Positions 28,219-36,929 of a stretch of DNA of 64,000 nt are shown here, piece by piece. This DNA comes from Gimesia algae. GTDB lineage: Bacteria; Planctomycetota; Planctomycetia; Planctomycetales; Planctomycetaceae. Where the stretch lies: positions 6,710,357 through 6,774,356 of the forward strand of contig NZ_CP036343.1 in NCBI RefSeq assembly GCF_007746795.1. Direction: 5' to 3'. Under the pieces are notes generated by a model. That model was not told the origin of the DNA, did not search any database, and worked only from the letters and a program-made list of their open reading frames with translations. Each line of letters starts with the position of its first letter. Positions within the stretch are counted from its first letter, which is position 1. The position numbers and the translations under genes were made by a program.

Positions 28219-29676
28219 ATGAATCGTCAGATTGCAGGGATGCTAGTCGGTTTAATGCTTTTCAGCGGATGTGGTTCCGAGTCGCAACCAGCTTCACAGA
28301 AAGCAGTTAACACAGAGAACACTGCCAAAACAACAGTGCAGACTGCAGTGGGAAACAAACTGAAAAAAGCTGTACCTGAATCGGTTCCCCATCAGAAGCC
28401 GGACCCAGCAACGCCCGCCCATGCACAGACAACCATTGATGAAGCCTCCATTCAGAAAGCGGAAGAATTCTTCCTGCGTGGAATGGAATTCCAGAAACAG
28501 GGCAAGCTGGCAGAATCGACGCAGGAACTAACCATGGCGATCAAATTGAATCCCCGGGTTTCCCGATACTACTTTCATCGGGGCAGTGCCTGGGCAGATT
28601 TAAAACAGGACGCCAGTGCCATCGTCGACCTGACTAAAGCGATTGAGATGAGCCCGAAAAACGCACAGTATTACTACACACGCGCCCTGTTTTTCATGAC
28701 ACGTGGCGGTACGGAACTCGCTGTAAAAGATTTTACCAAAGTTATCGAGTGCAAGCCCGACAGCCAGCAGGCGTTAAACAATCGGGGTCTCCTGTTTGCT
28801 ACGACAGGCAAACTTAAAGAAGCCCGCGCAGATTTTGAACGGGTTCTGGAAATCAAACCTGATAGTATTGATGCGATGAATAACCTCGGATTCGCATTAA
28901 TGAATTTGAATGAAATGGACAAAGCAATAGAGGTTTTGAACAAAGTACTGCAGAAAAACCCCAAATATCTGAATGCCTATGATAACCGGGGACTGGTCTG
29001 GCAGAAACGCAAAGAGTATGACAAAGCCATTGCTGATTTTACCAAAGCCATCGAACTCAGTCCGGGCAGTCTGAAATTTTACCGGCAGCGAATGGTCGTC
29101 TATCAGCTGGCTGAACAGCCTGAAAAACAGAAAGCGGATGAAGAAAAAATCATCTGGCTGCAAAAGCTGGCCGGCCTGAATGAACGACTTGCCAAAACAC
29201 CCGATGATACCGAGTTGATCCTGGAACGTGCTCAGTTTTATCTGGCATCTGAAATGCGTGAAATGGCGATGAAGGATTATGCAAAAATCGTCGAACTCAC
29301 ACAGGACACTGGCCGCGGTTATTATATTCGCGGCGCGCTGTATTTAGAGGAAAACAAGCTGGATCGCTGCATCCAGGAGTGTTCCCGGGCCATCAAAATC
29401 CAACCTCAACCGGAAGCGTATTCTGTCCGCGGCGATGCCTTCATGAAACAGGGTGATGTGGAACACGCACTGCGGGACTTCGAACGTGCAAAGCGGATTG
29501 ATGAAATCGTTGCCAAAGCCTATCTGATGCGTTCCAAATCATTCAAAGAACGTGGCGAACACAAAAAAGCAGCGGAAGACTATGAACGCGCTGTTGCGAT
29601 CGACCCCTCACTCGGACCTGGAAAACTGGACGAAGAAAAAACAGCCGGTAAACCTGTGATTCGGCCTATTAAATAA
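28219..29676 (+). CDS. TPR-repeat lipoprotein
   Basis: A 485-residue lipoprotein. The ATG at 28219 has an AGGTGA Shine-Dalgarno about eight bases upstream; a GTG at 28207 would overlap that element. A lipobox is at Cys18 (LFSGC). After a low-complexity linker come about ten TPR units (for example AEEFFLRGMEFQKQGKLAES, YYFHRGSAWADLKQDASAI, ALNNRGLLFATTGKLKEA, AYDNRGLVWQKRKEYDKAI, AYSVRGDAFMKQGDVEHAL). It is probably a periplasmic or outer-membrane scaffold. No partner can be named from context. Confidence 0.88.
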   Translation: MNRQIAGMLVGLMLFSGCGSESQPASQKAVNTENTAKTTVQTAVGNKLKKAVPESVPHQKPDPATPAHAQTTIDEASIQKAEEFFLRGMEFQKQGKLAESTQELTMAIKLNPRVSRYYFHRGSAWADLKQDASAIVDLTKAIEMSPKNAQYYYTRALFFMTRGGTELAVKDFTKVIECKPDSQQALNNRGLLFATTGKLKEARADFERVLEIKPDSIDAMNNLGFALMNLNEMDKAIEVLNKVLQKNPKYLNAYDNRGLVWQKRKEYDKAIADFTKAIELSPGSLKFYRQRMVVYQLAEQPEKQKADEEKIIWLQKLAGLNERLAKTPDDTELILERAQFYLASEMREMAMKDYAKIVELTQDTGRGYYIRGALYLEENKLDRCIQECSRAIKIQPQPEAYSVRGDAFMKQGDVEHALRDFERAKRIDEIVAKAYLMRSKSFKERGEHKKAAEDYERAVAIDPSLGPGKLDEEKTAGKPVIRPIK

Positions 29677-29759
29677 GGCTCATAACCCTGCCTGCTGCCG
29701 CGTAGTGTTGCCACAGGCACCTTCCATTTTACACTAAAGTCCAAACCAGGCGGTTACTC

Positions 29760-30155
29760 ATGAGCGGCGGTTTCCTGGATGAAAATGAGTATGTTGAGCG
29801 TTCAGCTCAGCCAGCGAACGAACTGGACATCACGGACCTGTTATTCGTCAGTTTCAATTCGAGAGTCGTCGCGCTCAACCGTGATACAGGTACCCTGCTC
29901 TGGTCCTGGAAATCCCCTAAAGGTCGTTCCAATTATCTCGCGATTCTCGTGGATGAAGAACAGCTCTTCGTCTCAATCGATGGATATACCTACTGCCTGG
30001 ATCCCATTACCGGACGTGAAATCTGGTTTAATCCCCTTAAAGGGCACGGGTATGGAATTCCCAGCCTTGCAACCGCGAATTTCAATACCGGATCTGCGGC
30101 GGCGGCAGAGTTAATTGCCCGAGAACTGCATCGGCAACAGCGTGATGCACACTAA
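29760..30155 (+). CDS. Short PQQ-like beta-propeller repeat protein
   Basis: A 131-residue protein with two repeats of the PQQ/quinoprotein type: VVALNRDTGTLLWSWKSP (about 37-54) and YTYCLDPITGREIWFNPL (about 75-92). A whole propeller needs six to eight blades, so this could be a truncated or oligomerising protein. No signal peptide is seen and the C-terminus is Ala-rich and helical. It starts after an AGGCGG-like element. Just downstream is a run of ten G (30161-30170). Confidence 0.72.
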   Translation: MSGGFLDENEYVERSAQPANELDITDLLFVSFNSRVVALNRDTGTLLWSWKSPKGRSNYLAILVDEEQLFVSIDGYTYCLDPITGREIWFNPLKGHGYGIPSLATANFNTGSAAAAELIARELHRQQRDAH

Positions 30156-30191
30156 CCGCTGGGGGGGGGGAACCTCAGGCATACGGCCTGT

Positions 30192-31301
30192 TCAGGAAAG
30201 CAGCTCGGCATTCGTCAAATGCCAGCGATTAGGATCGAGGAGGGGCTGGAGTGGGAAATCCTGACATTCCGGATTGGCATACACAAACACATTCGTTTGT
30301 GAGTGCCTCTGAAAAAATCCAAAGCGGGCCAGCAGCTTCGATACTTCCTGGCGACCAAAGTAGTTCACCACGATCGTTTCCATACCTATCTGACGGCAAT
30401 AACCACTAAAGGCGGTCATCATTAGTCGAAATGATTTCAAATCACGATAGAAAATATCCTGAATGCCCGCAGCATAATCGCCACTGCGTCCCGTCTCTCC
30501 CAGCACAAACACCATATACCCCAGCAGTCGCTGGTTGCGATCTTCCAGCGTCATGATCTGGAAACGGGTACTCGGTTCCTGTCGAAAACGCCATTCCAGA
30601 AATTCACGCGTCCGCTCGACCATCACCAGGCCTCCAGAATGCTCTCGAAACAGAGCTTCAAAGCGTTCGTCAATCGGGGCATCATAATTGATTTTGTTTT
30701 GATGAGGTAAAAACGTTCGCGTCTCCTGTGAAAAGAGACGCAAGCCCAGATCGGCCAGACCGGCAACGCCCTTTCTGACTAGTGGCGATGAGATTCGGTC
30801 TTTGAATTTGTATTCCGTCTGCAGGGGTTTGACCCAGTGCTGGAATGTTCCCACCTGTTGATAGCGACAGCGTTTGAATACGGCAGTCGCGGTATCGGTC
30901 ATGCCATACACAAAACTGAAATCGGTATTAGGCAGGTGGGCGATGAGGGCCCGTTGTAATTTTAAAGCAGCCTGAGCTGACCGGTGTTCTTCGTCGATAT
31001 TTATCGATTCTGCCTGACCTACAGCAAATGGTTTCCCGTCACAACACATTCGACGTGTTAATAAACCTGTCGAACCAATCAGCTTTCCCTCTGATGCTTC
31101 ATGCGCGAGCCAGCAATAGTTCTCACCGAATGGGTTTTGATGATGAGACCAGTTAAACCATTGGGTATTGGTTTTATTAAAATTCCGATTAATCAGAGAA
31201 ATCAGTTCTCCCTGATCGTCACTCGGGGTCGCCTGAGTGATTGAATAGCCCATGCCCTGAAAACCTGTTAATGCATTCTGTTGAGATGTGGAAACAGTCA
31301 C
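30192..31301 (-). CDS. GNAT-family N-acetyltransferase
   Basis: A 369-residue protein with a GNAT-like N-terminal half: QATPSDDQGELISLINRNF, then LAHEASEGKLIGSTGLLTRRM (beta-strand with the acetyl-CoA region) and GQAESINIDEEHRSAQAALKLQRALIAHL, which resembles the pyrophosphate-binding Q/R-x-x-G/A loop. The C-terminal half (RTREFLEWRFRQEPSTRFQIMTLEDRNQRLLGYMVF) repeats a similar strand order, so a tandem GNAT fold is possible. Substrate unknown. No signal peptide. Confidence 0.75.
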   Translation of the reverse strand: MTVSTSQQNALTGFQGMGYSITQATPSDDQGELISLINRNFNKTNTQWFNWSHHQNPFGENYCWLAHEASEGKLIGSTGLLTRRMCCDGKPFAVGQAESINIDEEHRSAQAALKLQRALIAHLPNTDFSFVYGMTDTATAVFKRCRYQQVGTFQHWVKPLQTEYKFKDRISSPLVRKGVAGLADLGLRLFSQETRTFLPHQNKINYDAPIDERFEALFREHSGGLVMVERTREFLEWRFRQEPSTRFQIMTLEDRNQRLLGYMVFVLGETGRSGDYAAGIQDIFYRDLKSFRLMMTAFSGYCRQIGMETIVVNYFGRQEVSKLLARFGFFQRHSQTNVFVYANPECQDFPLQPLLDPNRWHLTNAELLS

Positions 31302-31427
31302 GCGATATGTTGGTGAAGTCTAGGTCACGCCGGAAGAAAGTCAAATCACATCAAAATCAATTGATGTATTTTCCCGCGTGCCGGCATCTACAGTTTCTAT
31401 ATAGAAAAGCATCTCTCAAACGCAGGT

Positions 31428-31841
31428 TTATTCGGAAGCATATTGTTTTACCAGCAGCTCAACAATTGCGGAGTTCGCCGCTGGAAAACTCAACTCAGGC
31501 AGTTCCGCGGCTGGTATCCAGTGAAATCCATGCAGCGTCTGTTTGAATAGCTCATCCGAAGCATCTGCGGGCCGACAGAGCCAGAAATCCAGATCCAATT
31601 CTGCATGGTCGTAACTATGCTGAACCGAAAGCAGGTTATGGACCGGTATTACTTCCAGACCGGCCTCTTCCCTGCATTCTCTGGCGGCGCAGGCAGATGA
31701 TGGCTCCCCCGTATGGCATTTTCCACCAGGAAACTCATGATAGCCTGCCAGAGGCGAATCTCCATTTCGAATTCCCACGAGGAATCGCCGCTGATATTCC
31801 ACAACGGCAACTCCAATATGACTTACTTTCCGGTTACTCAT
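31428..31841 (-). CDS. Nudix hydrolase, MutT/8-oxo-dGTPase-like
   Basis: A 137-residue Nudix protein. The signature G-x5-E-x7-REUXEEXGU is intact: it starts at the second Gly of FPGGKCHTGEP and runs through AARECREEAGLEV. Length and the QxRFLVGIRNGDSP opening fit MutT-like pyrophosphohydrolases that clean oxidised nucleotides, though other Nudix substrates are possible. The PIN-TRAM gene stops 40 bases upstream, so the two likely form a transcription unit. Confidence 0.88.
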   Translation of the reverse strand: MSNRKVSHIGVAVVEYQRRFLVGIRNGDSPLAGYHEFPGGKCHTGEPSSACAARECREEAGLEVIPVHNLLSVQHSYDHAELDLDFWLCRPADASDELFKQTLHGFHWIPAAELPELSFPAANSAIVELLVKQYASE

Positions 31842-31880
31842 GATCGCGCTCCATTTTCCGCCGGAAGAGACATGCCTGTC

Positions 31881-32894
31881 TCAACGATTTTCAGTCACCC
31901 GACCGAATATCATGCGACCTGCACTACTCTGTAGAACACTGGTAACTACAGCATCCACATCACGTCCGACAAGATGATTGGCCTGTTCACAAACCACCAT
32001 TGTACCATCATCCAGGTATCCCACTCCCTGGGCCTGCGATTCTCCTTCTTTGATGATCTTTAACTGGATGTGTTCACCAGGCAGGTAGCGTGGTTTTAAT
32101 GAATTGGCGACATCGTTCAGGTTGATCACATCGACCCCCTGCACGCTGGCAACCTTATTCAGATTAAAGTCGTTAGTAACGACCTTACCACCCAGTTTTT
32201 TTGCGGCAACCACCAGACGCTGATCGACTGTTAATCCTTTTTCCTTGTCGGTCTCTTTGGCTTCGTACATAGAGATATCAACGGTCGGATTATTCTGCAG
32301 AGTCGAGAGAATATCCAGTCCACGACGGCCTCGCACACGACGAACTTTATCACTGCTGTCGGCGATATCCTGAACCTCTTTGAGAATAAAATCGGGAACC
32401 ACCATTTCGGAATCCAGAATTTTCGTCTCGACGACATCCGCAATTCGTCCATCTATCAAAGCGCTGCTGTCCAGCACCAGGGGACGTCCCCCCTTCAGCT
32501 CTCGTGAGAACTCAACGTAAGGAACAATAAACCGAAAGTCATCTTTGGTCTGCAACAGAAAAGATATACAAAGATAAGGCAAGGTCAGGGTCGTGATCAT
32601 GACCACTCCCTCACCCCAAGGTGTCTTGGAAATCACTGGATTTAAGGCTTGTTTCAGCAAAAAACTCAGCAACACACCAACCAGCAGGCCAAAATAAATG
32701 GCCGAGATTACTTCGATCCGTTTGCGACCGATGAGCAGGTCCAGGCAGGTGACTGCCTGTGTCAGAATCATCAGCAGAACAAACGCGAGCAGTGGAGACT
32801 GATCGACGGGGCTGGGCGGGTTAGAACTGACAAAGGTGGCGATGGCACCAGCGCAAACAAATGCGTAGAGCACACGAATACTGATTAACAACAT
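31881..32894 (-). CDS. Membrane PIN-TRAM domain protein (YacL-like)
   Basis: A 337-residue protein. Four hydrophobic segments occupy about residues 1-115. A PIN nuclease domain follows (about 138-255) with its acidic residues in [34 protein letters not shown] and [13 protein letters not shown]. The C-terminal TRAM domain (about 265-335: [32 protein letters not shown]) would bind RNA. This is the YacL/PilT N-term-TRAM family of membrane-bound putative RNases. It is upstream of and probably co-transcribed with the Nudix gene. Confidence 0.92.
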   Translation of the reverse strand: MLLISIRVLYAFVCAGAIATFVSSNPPSPVDQSPLLAFVLLMILTQAVTCLDLLIGRKRIEVISAIYFGLLVGVLLSFLLKQALNPVISKTPWGEGVVMITTLTLPYLCISFLLQTKDDFRFIVPYVEFSRELKGGRPLVLDSSALIDGRIADVVETKILDSEMVVPDFILKEVQDIADSSDKVRRVRGRRGLDILSTLQNNPTVDISMYEAKETDKEKGLTVDQRLVVAAKKLGGKVVTNDFNLNKVASVQGVDVINLNDVANSLKPRYLPGEHIQLKIIKEGESQAQGVGYLDDGTMVVCEQANHLVGRDVDAVVTSVLQSSAGRMIFGRVTENR

Positions 32895-33637
32895 TACAAA
32901 TGAGTCACTTTAAGTCTAAGGCAAGATTCTAGTTACTTGTTCCCATCGATTCTCGCATGCTGAAACTCATCGTAAAAACAGGTGATTCAGGTCGATTTCA
33001 ATCGCTTGAATCTGATCCAGTAATATCCCTGTTCTCCGGAAATTAAGTCTCAGACATCCAGAGAGATTGGGAATGATTTTGATTTTTGCTCAATCAGCTA
33101 CTCTGCAAAACGGGCTATTCCCGCGCTGCATTCAGCCTTGTGAACAGTCCTGATCCAGAGTGATTCATCTCTCCAGACAGCACTTCGTTCTCTCTATAAA
33201 TATTATCAAGTGTGACAGACAGCCAGATTTCAATTCGGGACCTCGTCTGCTCCTTCACTGAATCTTTATTATAATGACCGACTTTCACTCCTGCTGATTT
33301 ATAGAGTGTGAGGAAACAAAATCATTGTGTGATCTCCCAAACACACAACAGACATCAGCTGTTGTTTTCGGTCTGATAAACCGTGAAATACAAAGCTGTT
33401 ATTAAAAACCTTGATACCCTCATCAGGCAAAGGATCATCGTACACTATAGCCGAACAAATATGCGGTTGCTACTGAAAAGGAAACCAGAACCATTGATTC
33501 TGACATGAATTTCACAAACATTCAGCAGGCATCTGAACGCGAGATCTGTCAATATTTTTACTTGATTTACGAAACGAAAACAGCCCACAGACAGGACTAT
33601 CTGTGAGCTGTTCGAATGTCTTCTTCTTATTTAACCA
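32895..33637. other. Long intergenic region
   Basis: About 740 bases between the start of the PIN-TRAM gene and the end of the ExbD gene. It contains a short hairpin near 33345-33370 (AACAG / CTGTT core) and the ExbD terminator at 33579. No open frame has coding character and I recognise no structured RNA. Confidence 0.45.
33579..33612 (-). terminator. Terminator of the ExbB-ExbD-ExbD operon
   Basis: AACAG-CCCACAGA pairs with TCTGTGAG-CTGTT around a short loop (33579-33612); on the minus strand it is followed by TTTTCGTTTC. It lies about 25 bases past the stop of the second ExbD gene. Confidence 0.65.
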
Positions 33638-34168
33638 TTAACCGCCCGCATTTGGGCCACCCACCGGTGGTGCAAACTTGATCTTTTCAATGTAACGTAC
33701 GATATGTTTCCCGGAAGGATCCAGGCGTCCGGTACAGGCACTCACTGCTTTCAGGGTATACTCGTAATGCAAGTTGTAATCGGCTTCCAGCTCGACTTCC
33801 ATATCTTTGGAAATCGCGCTCCCCGGTTTAATGATAGCTAACAGAATCTCATTATTCAGGCCGGCGAATACATTGGGACCGTTACCCAGATTGTTTTGAC
33901 CCACCCGAATCGTATTCAGGGATCCATCTTCATTCGCCACCAGCCTGACTTTAATATCAGTCTGCAGGACAGGTTCCTCCGCAGCTTCTTTGCTGTCCGT
34001 AATTGGCATGTTGACATTAAAGTCGCCTTCCGGCTCCACGATATTCAGCGTTAACATAAAGAAGATCAGAAGCTGAAACACCACATCGATCATCGGCGCC
34101 ATCTGGGGCTCGATCTTTTCTGCTTCTCGACCTGAACTGCGTAACTTCATAGGAATTGATCCTGACAA
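33638..34168 (-). CDS. ExbD/TolR-family biopolymer transport protein
   Basis: A 176-residue ExbD/TolR-like protein. It has the short cytoplasmic N-terminus, one transmembrane helix with its key acidic residue (MAPMIDVVFQLLIFFMLTL; the Asp is the proton-relay residue), and a periplasmic domain that ends in Gly-rich tail. The family couples proton flow through ExbB/TolQ to periplasmic work. It follows another ExbD gene by about 40 bases in the same direction. Two different ExbD copies beside one ExbB are common in planctomycetes. Confidence 0.93.
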   Translation of the reverse strand: MSGSIPMKLRSSGREAEKIEPQMAPMIDVVFQLLIFFMLTLNIVEPEGDFNVNMPITDSKEAAEEPVLQTDIKVRLVANEDGSLNTIRVGQNNLGNGPNVFAGLNNEILLAIIKPGSAISKDMEVELEADYNLHYEYTLKAVSACTGRLDPSGKHIVRYIEKIKFAPPVGGPNAGG

Positions 34169-34208
34169 ATTAAAAACTGTTTAGTAAACAGTAATTCTCT
34201 CTGGGTTG

Positions 34209-34679
34209 TCATTCGATTTTTTGAGTTGCTTTGAAGGCAAACTTGGTGAAGCCGTTTTCCTGCGCCAGTTTAATCAGGTCCTGAATCAGACCTGTCGCAA
34301 CCAGCGCATCGGCTCTCAGAATCACAGGCACATCTTTGGGATCCTGATTTTTCTGCTTATAAATACGAGCTTCCTGCTCAAACTTAGGTCCGAACTTCAG
34401 CACGGGAATCTGCTCACCATTATAAAATATATACGCCTGGGGATCCGTAATCTCTCCCTCAGTATTTCGATCGAAACCGATGTTTAATACCAACTCGTCC
34501 GCGGCTTTGACCTCTGGAGGTTTTGCCAGAGAATCCGAAGGCAGCTTCACTCGTTCATCTGCCTGAATCTGCTCGAAGTTGGTAATCACCATGAAAAACG
34601 CGATCAGCTGGAAAACGATGTCGATCATCGGCGTCATATCAACGTCAGCCACTGCCGGCTTTTTGGTTTTAATTTTCAT
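34209..34679 (-). CDS. ExbD/TolR-family biopolymer transport protein
   Basis: A 156-residue ExbD/TolR-like protein. The N-terminal helix has DMTPMIDIVFQLIAFFMVITNF with the conserved Asp in the membrane segment; the periplasmic domain ends in FAFKATQKIE. It sits between the MotA/ExbB gene (about 70 bases upstream) and the second ExbD. The two ExbD proteins differ clearly in the periplasmic part, so they may recognise different partners or form a heteromer. Confidence 0.93.
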   Translation of the reverse strand: MKIKTKKPAVADVDMTPMIDIVFQLIAFFMVITNFEQIQADERVKLPSDSLAKPPEVKAADELVLNIGFDRNTEGEITDPQAYIFYNGEQIPVLKFGPKFEQEARIYKQKNQDPKDVPVILRADALVATGLIQDLIKLAQENGFTKFAFKATQKIE

Positions 34680-34750
34680 TGAATCACTCTTTACTCAATC
34701 AGGGTTTGACAGGATGCAAACGCATCCTGTCTGTTTGATCGACGTCACCA

Positions 34751-35641
34751 TTATTTACTGCTGGAGGAGAAGCGGTTCATCAGGCTTTCGCTGATCATGC
34801 CCACTTCCAGTGAAAAACGGGCGACCCGGTTTCGCAGCAGGCTGTAGAAAATCATCGCGGGAATCGCCACGGTCAAACCTTCGAGAGTCGTAAACAACGC
34901 AGTGGAAATACCATCTGCCAGCTCAGATGGCTTAGGCGAAGTCGCTGAGTTGGCAATCGTCTGGAAACTCAAAATCATACCATAAACAGTCCCCATCAGC
35001 CCGATCATCGGAGCAATCGCACCAATTAGAGCCAGGTAACTCAATTTGTGTTCCATGGCCATGTTTTCGTCTTCACCGACTTCCTGCATGCCTTCAACTG
35101 CCTCAGAATAACCCTGGTTCAGCTTACTCAGGCCCGCAGCCAGAACTCGCGCGGCAAAAGAATCATCACTTTTTGCCAGCTCATAGGCACCCTGGTAATC
35201 CTTGTTATTTATTTTTTCTTCGAAGGCACCAATCAATTCTGGGGGCATGAGGTTGTCCCGTCGGATGGAAAGCACATTCGCCATGATCAAGGCTACCATC
35301 AGGAAGGATAGCAGCAGCAGGATAAAACCAAAAAATCCTGATGCCCGAATCATCCAGGACAGGAAACTTTCCTGCGTAGCCGGTGCCGCATTTCCGGCAG
35401 GGGCGGCTGCAGGAGCTTCATTGCCACCGGCAGCAGGTGCCTCAGCCGCTGGTTCAGCAGCCGGAGCCGCTTCACTTGCAGCTGGTGCTTCTCCCGCAGC
35501 AGGTGCCGCTTCATCCTGAAAGGCCCAACTGTTCGCTGTCAGACCAAACGGTGTCAGAACGACACCCAGAAGTAATAATATGCTCAGGCTACGAAAAGCC
35601 AGTGAAGTCTGATTCCGTTCCAAGGAATTCCCCGTCATCAT
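34751..35641 (-). CDS. MotA/TolQ/ExbB proton channel family protein
   Basis: A 296-residue protein from the ATG at 35641, nine bases after a GGAG element; the longer reading to 35719 lacks one. A signal-like N-terminal segment is followed by a long Ala/Pro/Glu-rich, low-complexity section (about 50-100), then the MotA/TolQ/ExbB core with three membrane segments: FFGFILLLLSFLMVALIMA, a second near YLALIGAIAPMIGLMGTVYGMI, and a third near LEGLTVAIPAMIFYSLL. The GTVYGMI and TSPKPSELADGIS motifs are typical. It forms the inner-membrane proton channel for the ExbD partners downstream. Confidence 0.93.
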   Translation of the reverse strand: MMTGNSLERNQTSLAFRSLSILLLLGVVLTPFGLTANSWAFQDEAAPAAGEAPAASEAAPAAEPAAEAPAAGGNEAPAAAPAGNAAPATQESFLSWMIRASGFFGFILLLLSFLMVALIMANVLSIRRDNLMPPELIGAFEEKINNKDYQGAYELAKSDDSFAARVLAAGLSKLNQGYSEAVEGMQEVGEDENMAMEHKLSYLALIGAIAPMIGLMGTVYGMILSFQTIANSATSPKPSELADGISTALFTTLEGLTVAIPAMIFYSLLRNRVARFSLEVGMISESLMNRFSSSSK

Positions 35642-35805
35642 CGTTGTGTTCTCCGGTCTACTGAAAGGAGTGTTAATCGTGGATATCTTGCTATAGGACT
35701 GAAAGTGTCTTAAATACAAGTGTGCTATTATTTATAGGCAGAAATTGCATTGTAAAGGGAAGACCTGACGAATCTTGCCAGCAATCTGACTTTCACGTCA
35801 ATTTA

Positions 35806-36852
35806 TCAGCTTTTAGTGGCTTTTTGCGTCCATTCACTGTCAGGATACTGCTGCTGCAATACGGCTCGGGCCTCGGCACCCCGCTCTGGTTGCTGAACTT
35901 TTCCCCAAAGTGTCGAAAGGTGATATAAAGCCTCAGCATGCACAGCGGGTTCTGTAGGAAACAGAACATCAACATGCAGATAGGCAATCAGAGCCTCTTT
36001 CGATTCACCTAATGCCTGGTAGCAGTCCCCTTTTTTCAAATACGCTTCCGCCAGCAGACTGCTCTGCTGGGAACTCACATTTTTGATAATCTCATCCAGA
36101 ACTTTGACGGCATCCTGAGGTTTACCATCTTTCTCCAGACAGATGGCACTTCCCAACTGGGCAGCATGTTTACTGGTCAGTTCGGCTGGTGTCTTGCCTT
36201 CCATCTTGGCAACGGTTTCGAAAGCTGCCAGAGCTCCTTTCGTATTTCCCTGGGCCAGTAAGACCCGGGCTTTCATATTCTTGGCGTCCATCTGGTAATC
36301 CTTCCAGGGTGATCGCTCAACCGTGCCAAACGCCGAATTCGCGGACGCATAGTCTTTTTTCGCCAGATAGGATTCCCCCAGCAGTTTCATCGCCGGGTAA
36401 TAACTGAAGTGATCTCCGTTCGCTTTGACAAAATCATCCAGCAGCTTAATGGCATTATCCAGAGCAGCAGGATTCGATTTTGCACTGCGGGCGGTGGTAC
36501 GGGCAATCATGTACTGCAGACTCTTTTTCAGGTTCGGGCTCGCTGAACCTTCAGCTTTTTTATATTCTTCCAGAGCGGCTGCATAATTACCGTTCTGTTC
36601 CTGATTGCGGGCAATATTCAACTGAGGAGGCTCACCCTCCCAGCGAACGCGTTCAATTTCATTGGCCGGTATTTTGACCTCGGTTGCTCCGCGTTTTAAA
36701 GTCAGTTCAGTCTTCGTGTAACCGCTGACATCTCCCACCAACGGGCTACTGCCATTATATTGATAAATCGTATCTGCAGCACTAGCATCGGACACCGTCA
36801 GAATTGACATTCCTGCCAGCAGAATCAAACTTGACCAGATCGAACGTTTCAT
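35806..36852 (-). CDS. Periplasmic TPR protein of the Tol-like cluster
   Basis: A 348-residue protein. The ATG at 36852 begins a signal peptide (about 1-25, ASA-A); a GAGGAG element lies ten bases upstream. The first part (QYNGSSPLVGDVSGYTKTELTLKRGATEVKIPANEIERVRW) is a small beta-domain, followed by TPR-like repeats (NIARNQEQNGNYAAALEEYKKAEG, GESYLAKKDYASANSAFG, LLAQGNTKGALAAFE, KKGDCYQALGESKEALIAYL). It is transcribed in the same direction as, and between, the giant TPR gene and the ExbB/ExbD genes, so it probably works with the proton-driven complex, filling a role like YbgF/CpoB (inference). Confidence 0.85.
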   Translation of the reverse strand: MKRSIWSSLILLAGMSILTVSDASAADTIYQYNGSSPLVGDVSGYTKTELTLKRGATEVKIPANEIERVRWEGEPPQLNIARNQEQNGNYAAALEEYKKAEGSASPNLKKSLQYMIARTTARSAKSNPAALDNAIKLLDDFVKANGDHFSYYPAMKLLGESYLAKKDYASANSAFGTVERSPWKDYQMDAKNMKARVLLAQGNTKGALAAFETVAKMEGKTPAELTSKHAAQLGSAICLEKDGKPQDAVKVLDEIIKNVSSQQSSLLAEAYLKKGDCYQALGESKEALIAYLHVDVLFPTEPAVHAEALYHLSTLWGKVQQPERGAEARAVLQQQYPDSEWTQKATKS

Positions 36853-36929
36853 GAGTTCATTGCTCCTCAACGATAATTGATGTCTCATCACGGGTAGATA
36901 TCTCTGCAGTAATCGAGCCAGCTAAAAAT

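Noticed and set aside
30161-30170. Run of ten G as a phase-variation switch
   Set aside because: It lies between two convergent genes, after both stop codons, so changes in length would not alter a protein.
33345-33370. Hairpin in the long gap before the ExbD gene
   Set aside because: Stem is short, no plus-strand gene lies before it, and no known RNA pattern was recognised.
35202-35519. Ala/Gly-rich 105-codon plus-strand frame
   Set aside because: Antisense shadow of the Ala/Pro-rich linker in the ExbB-type gene.
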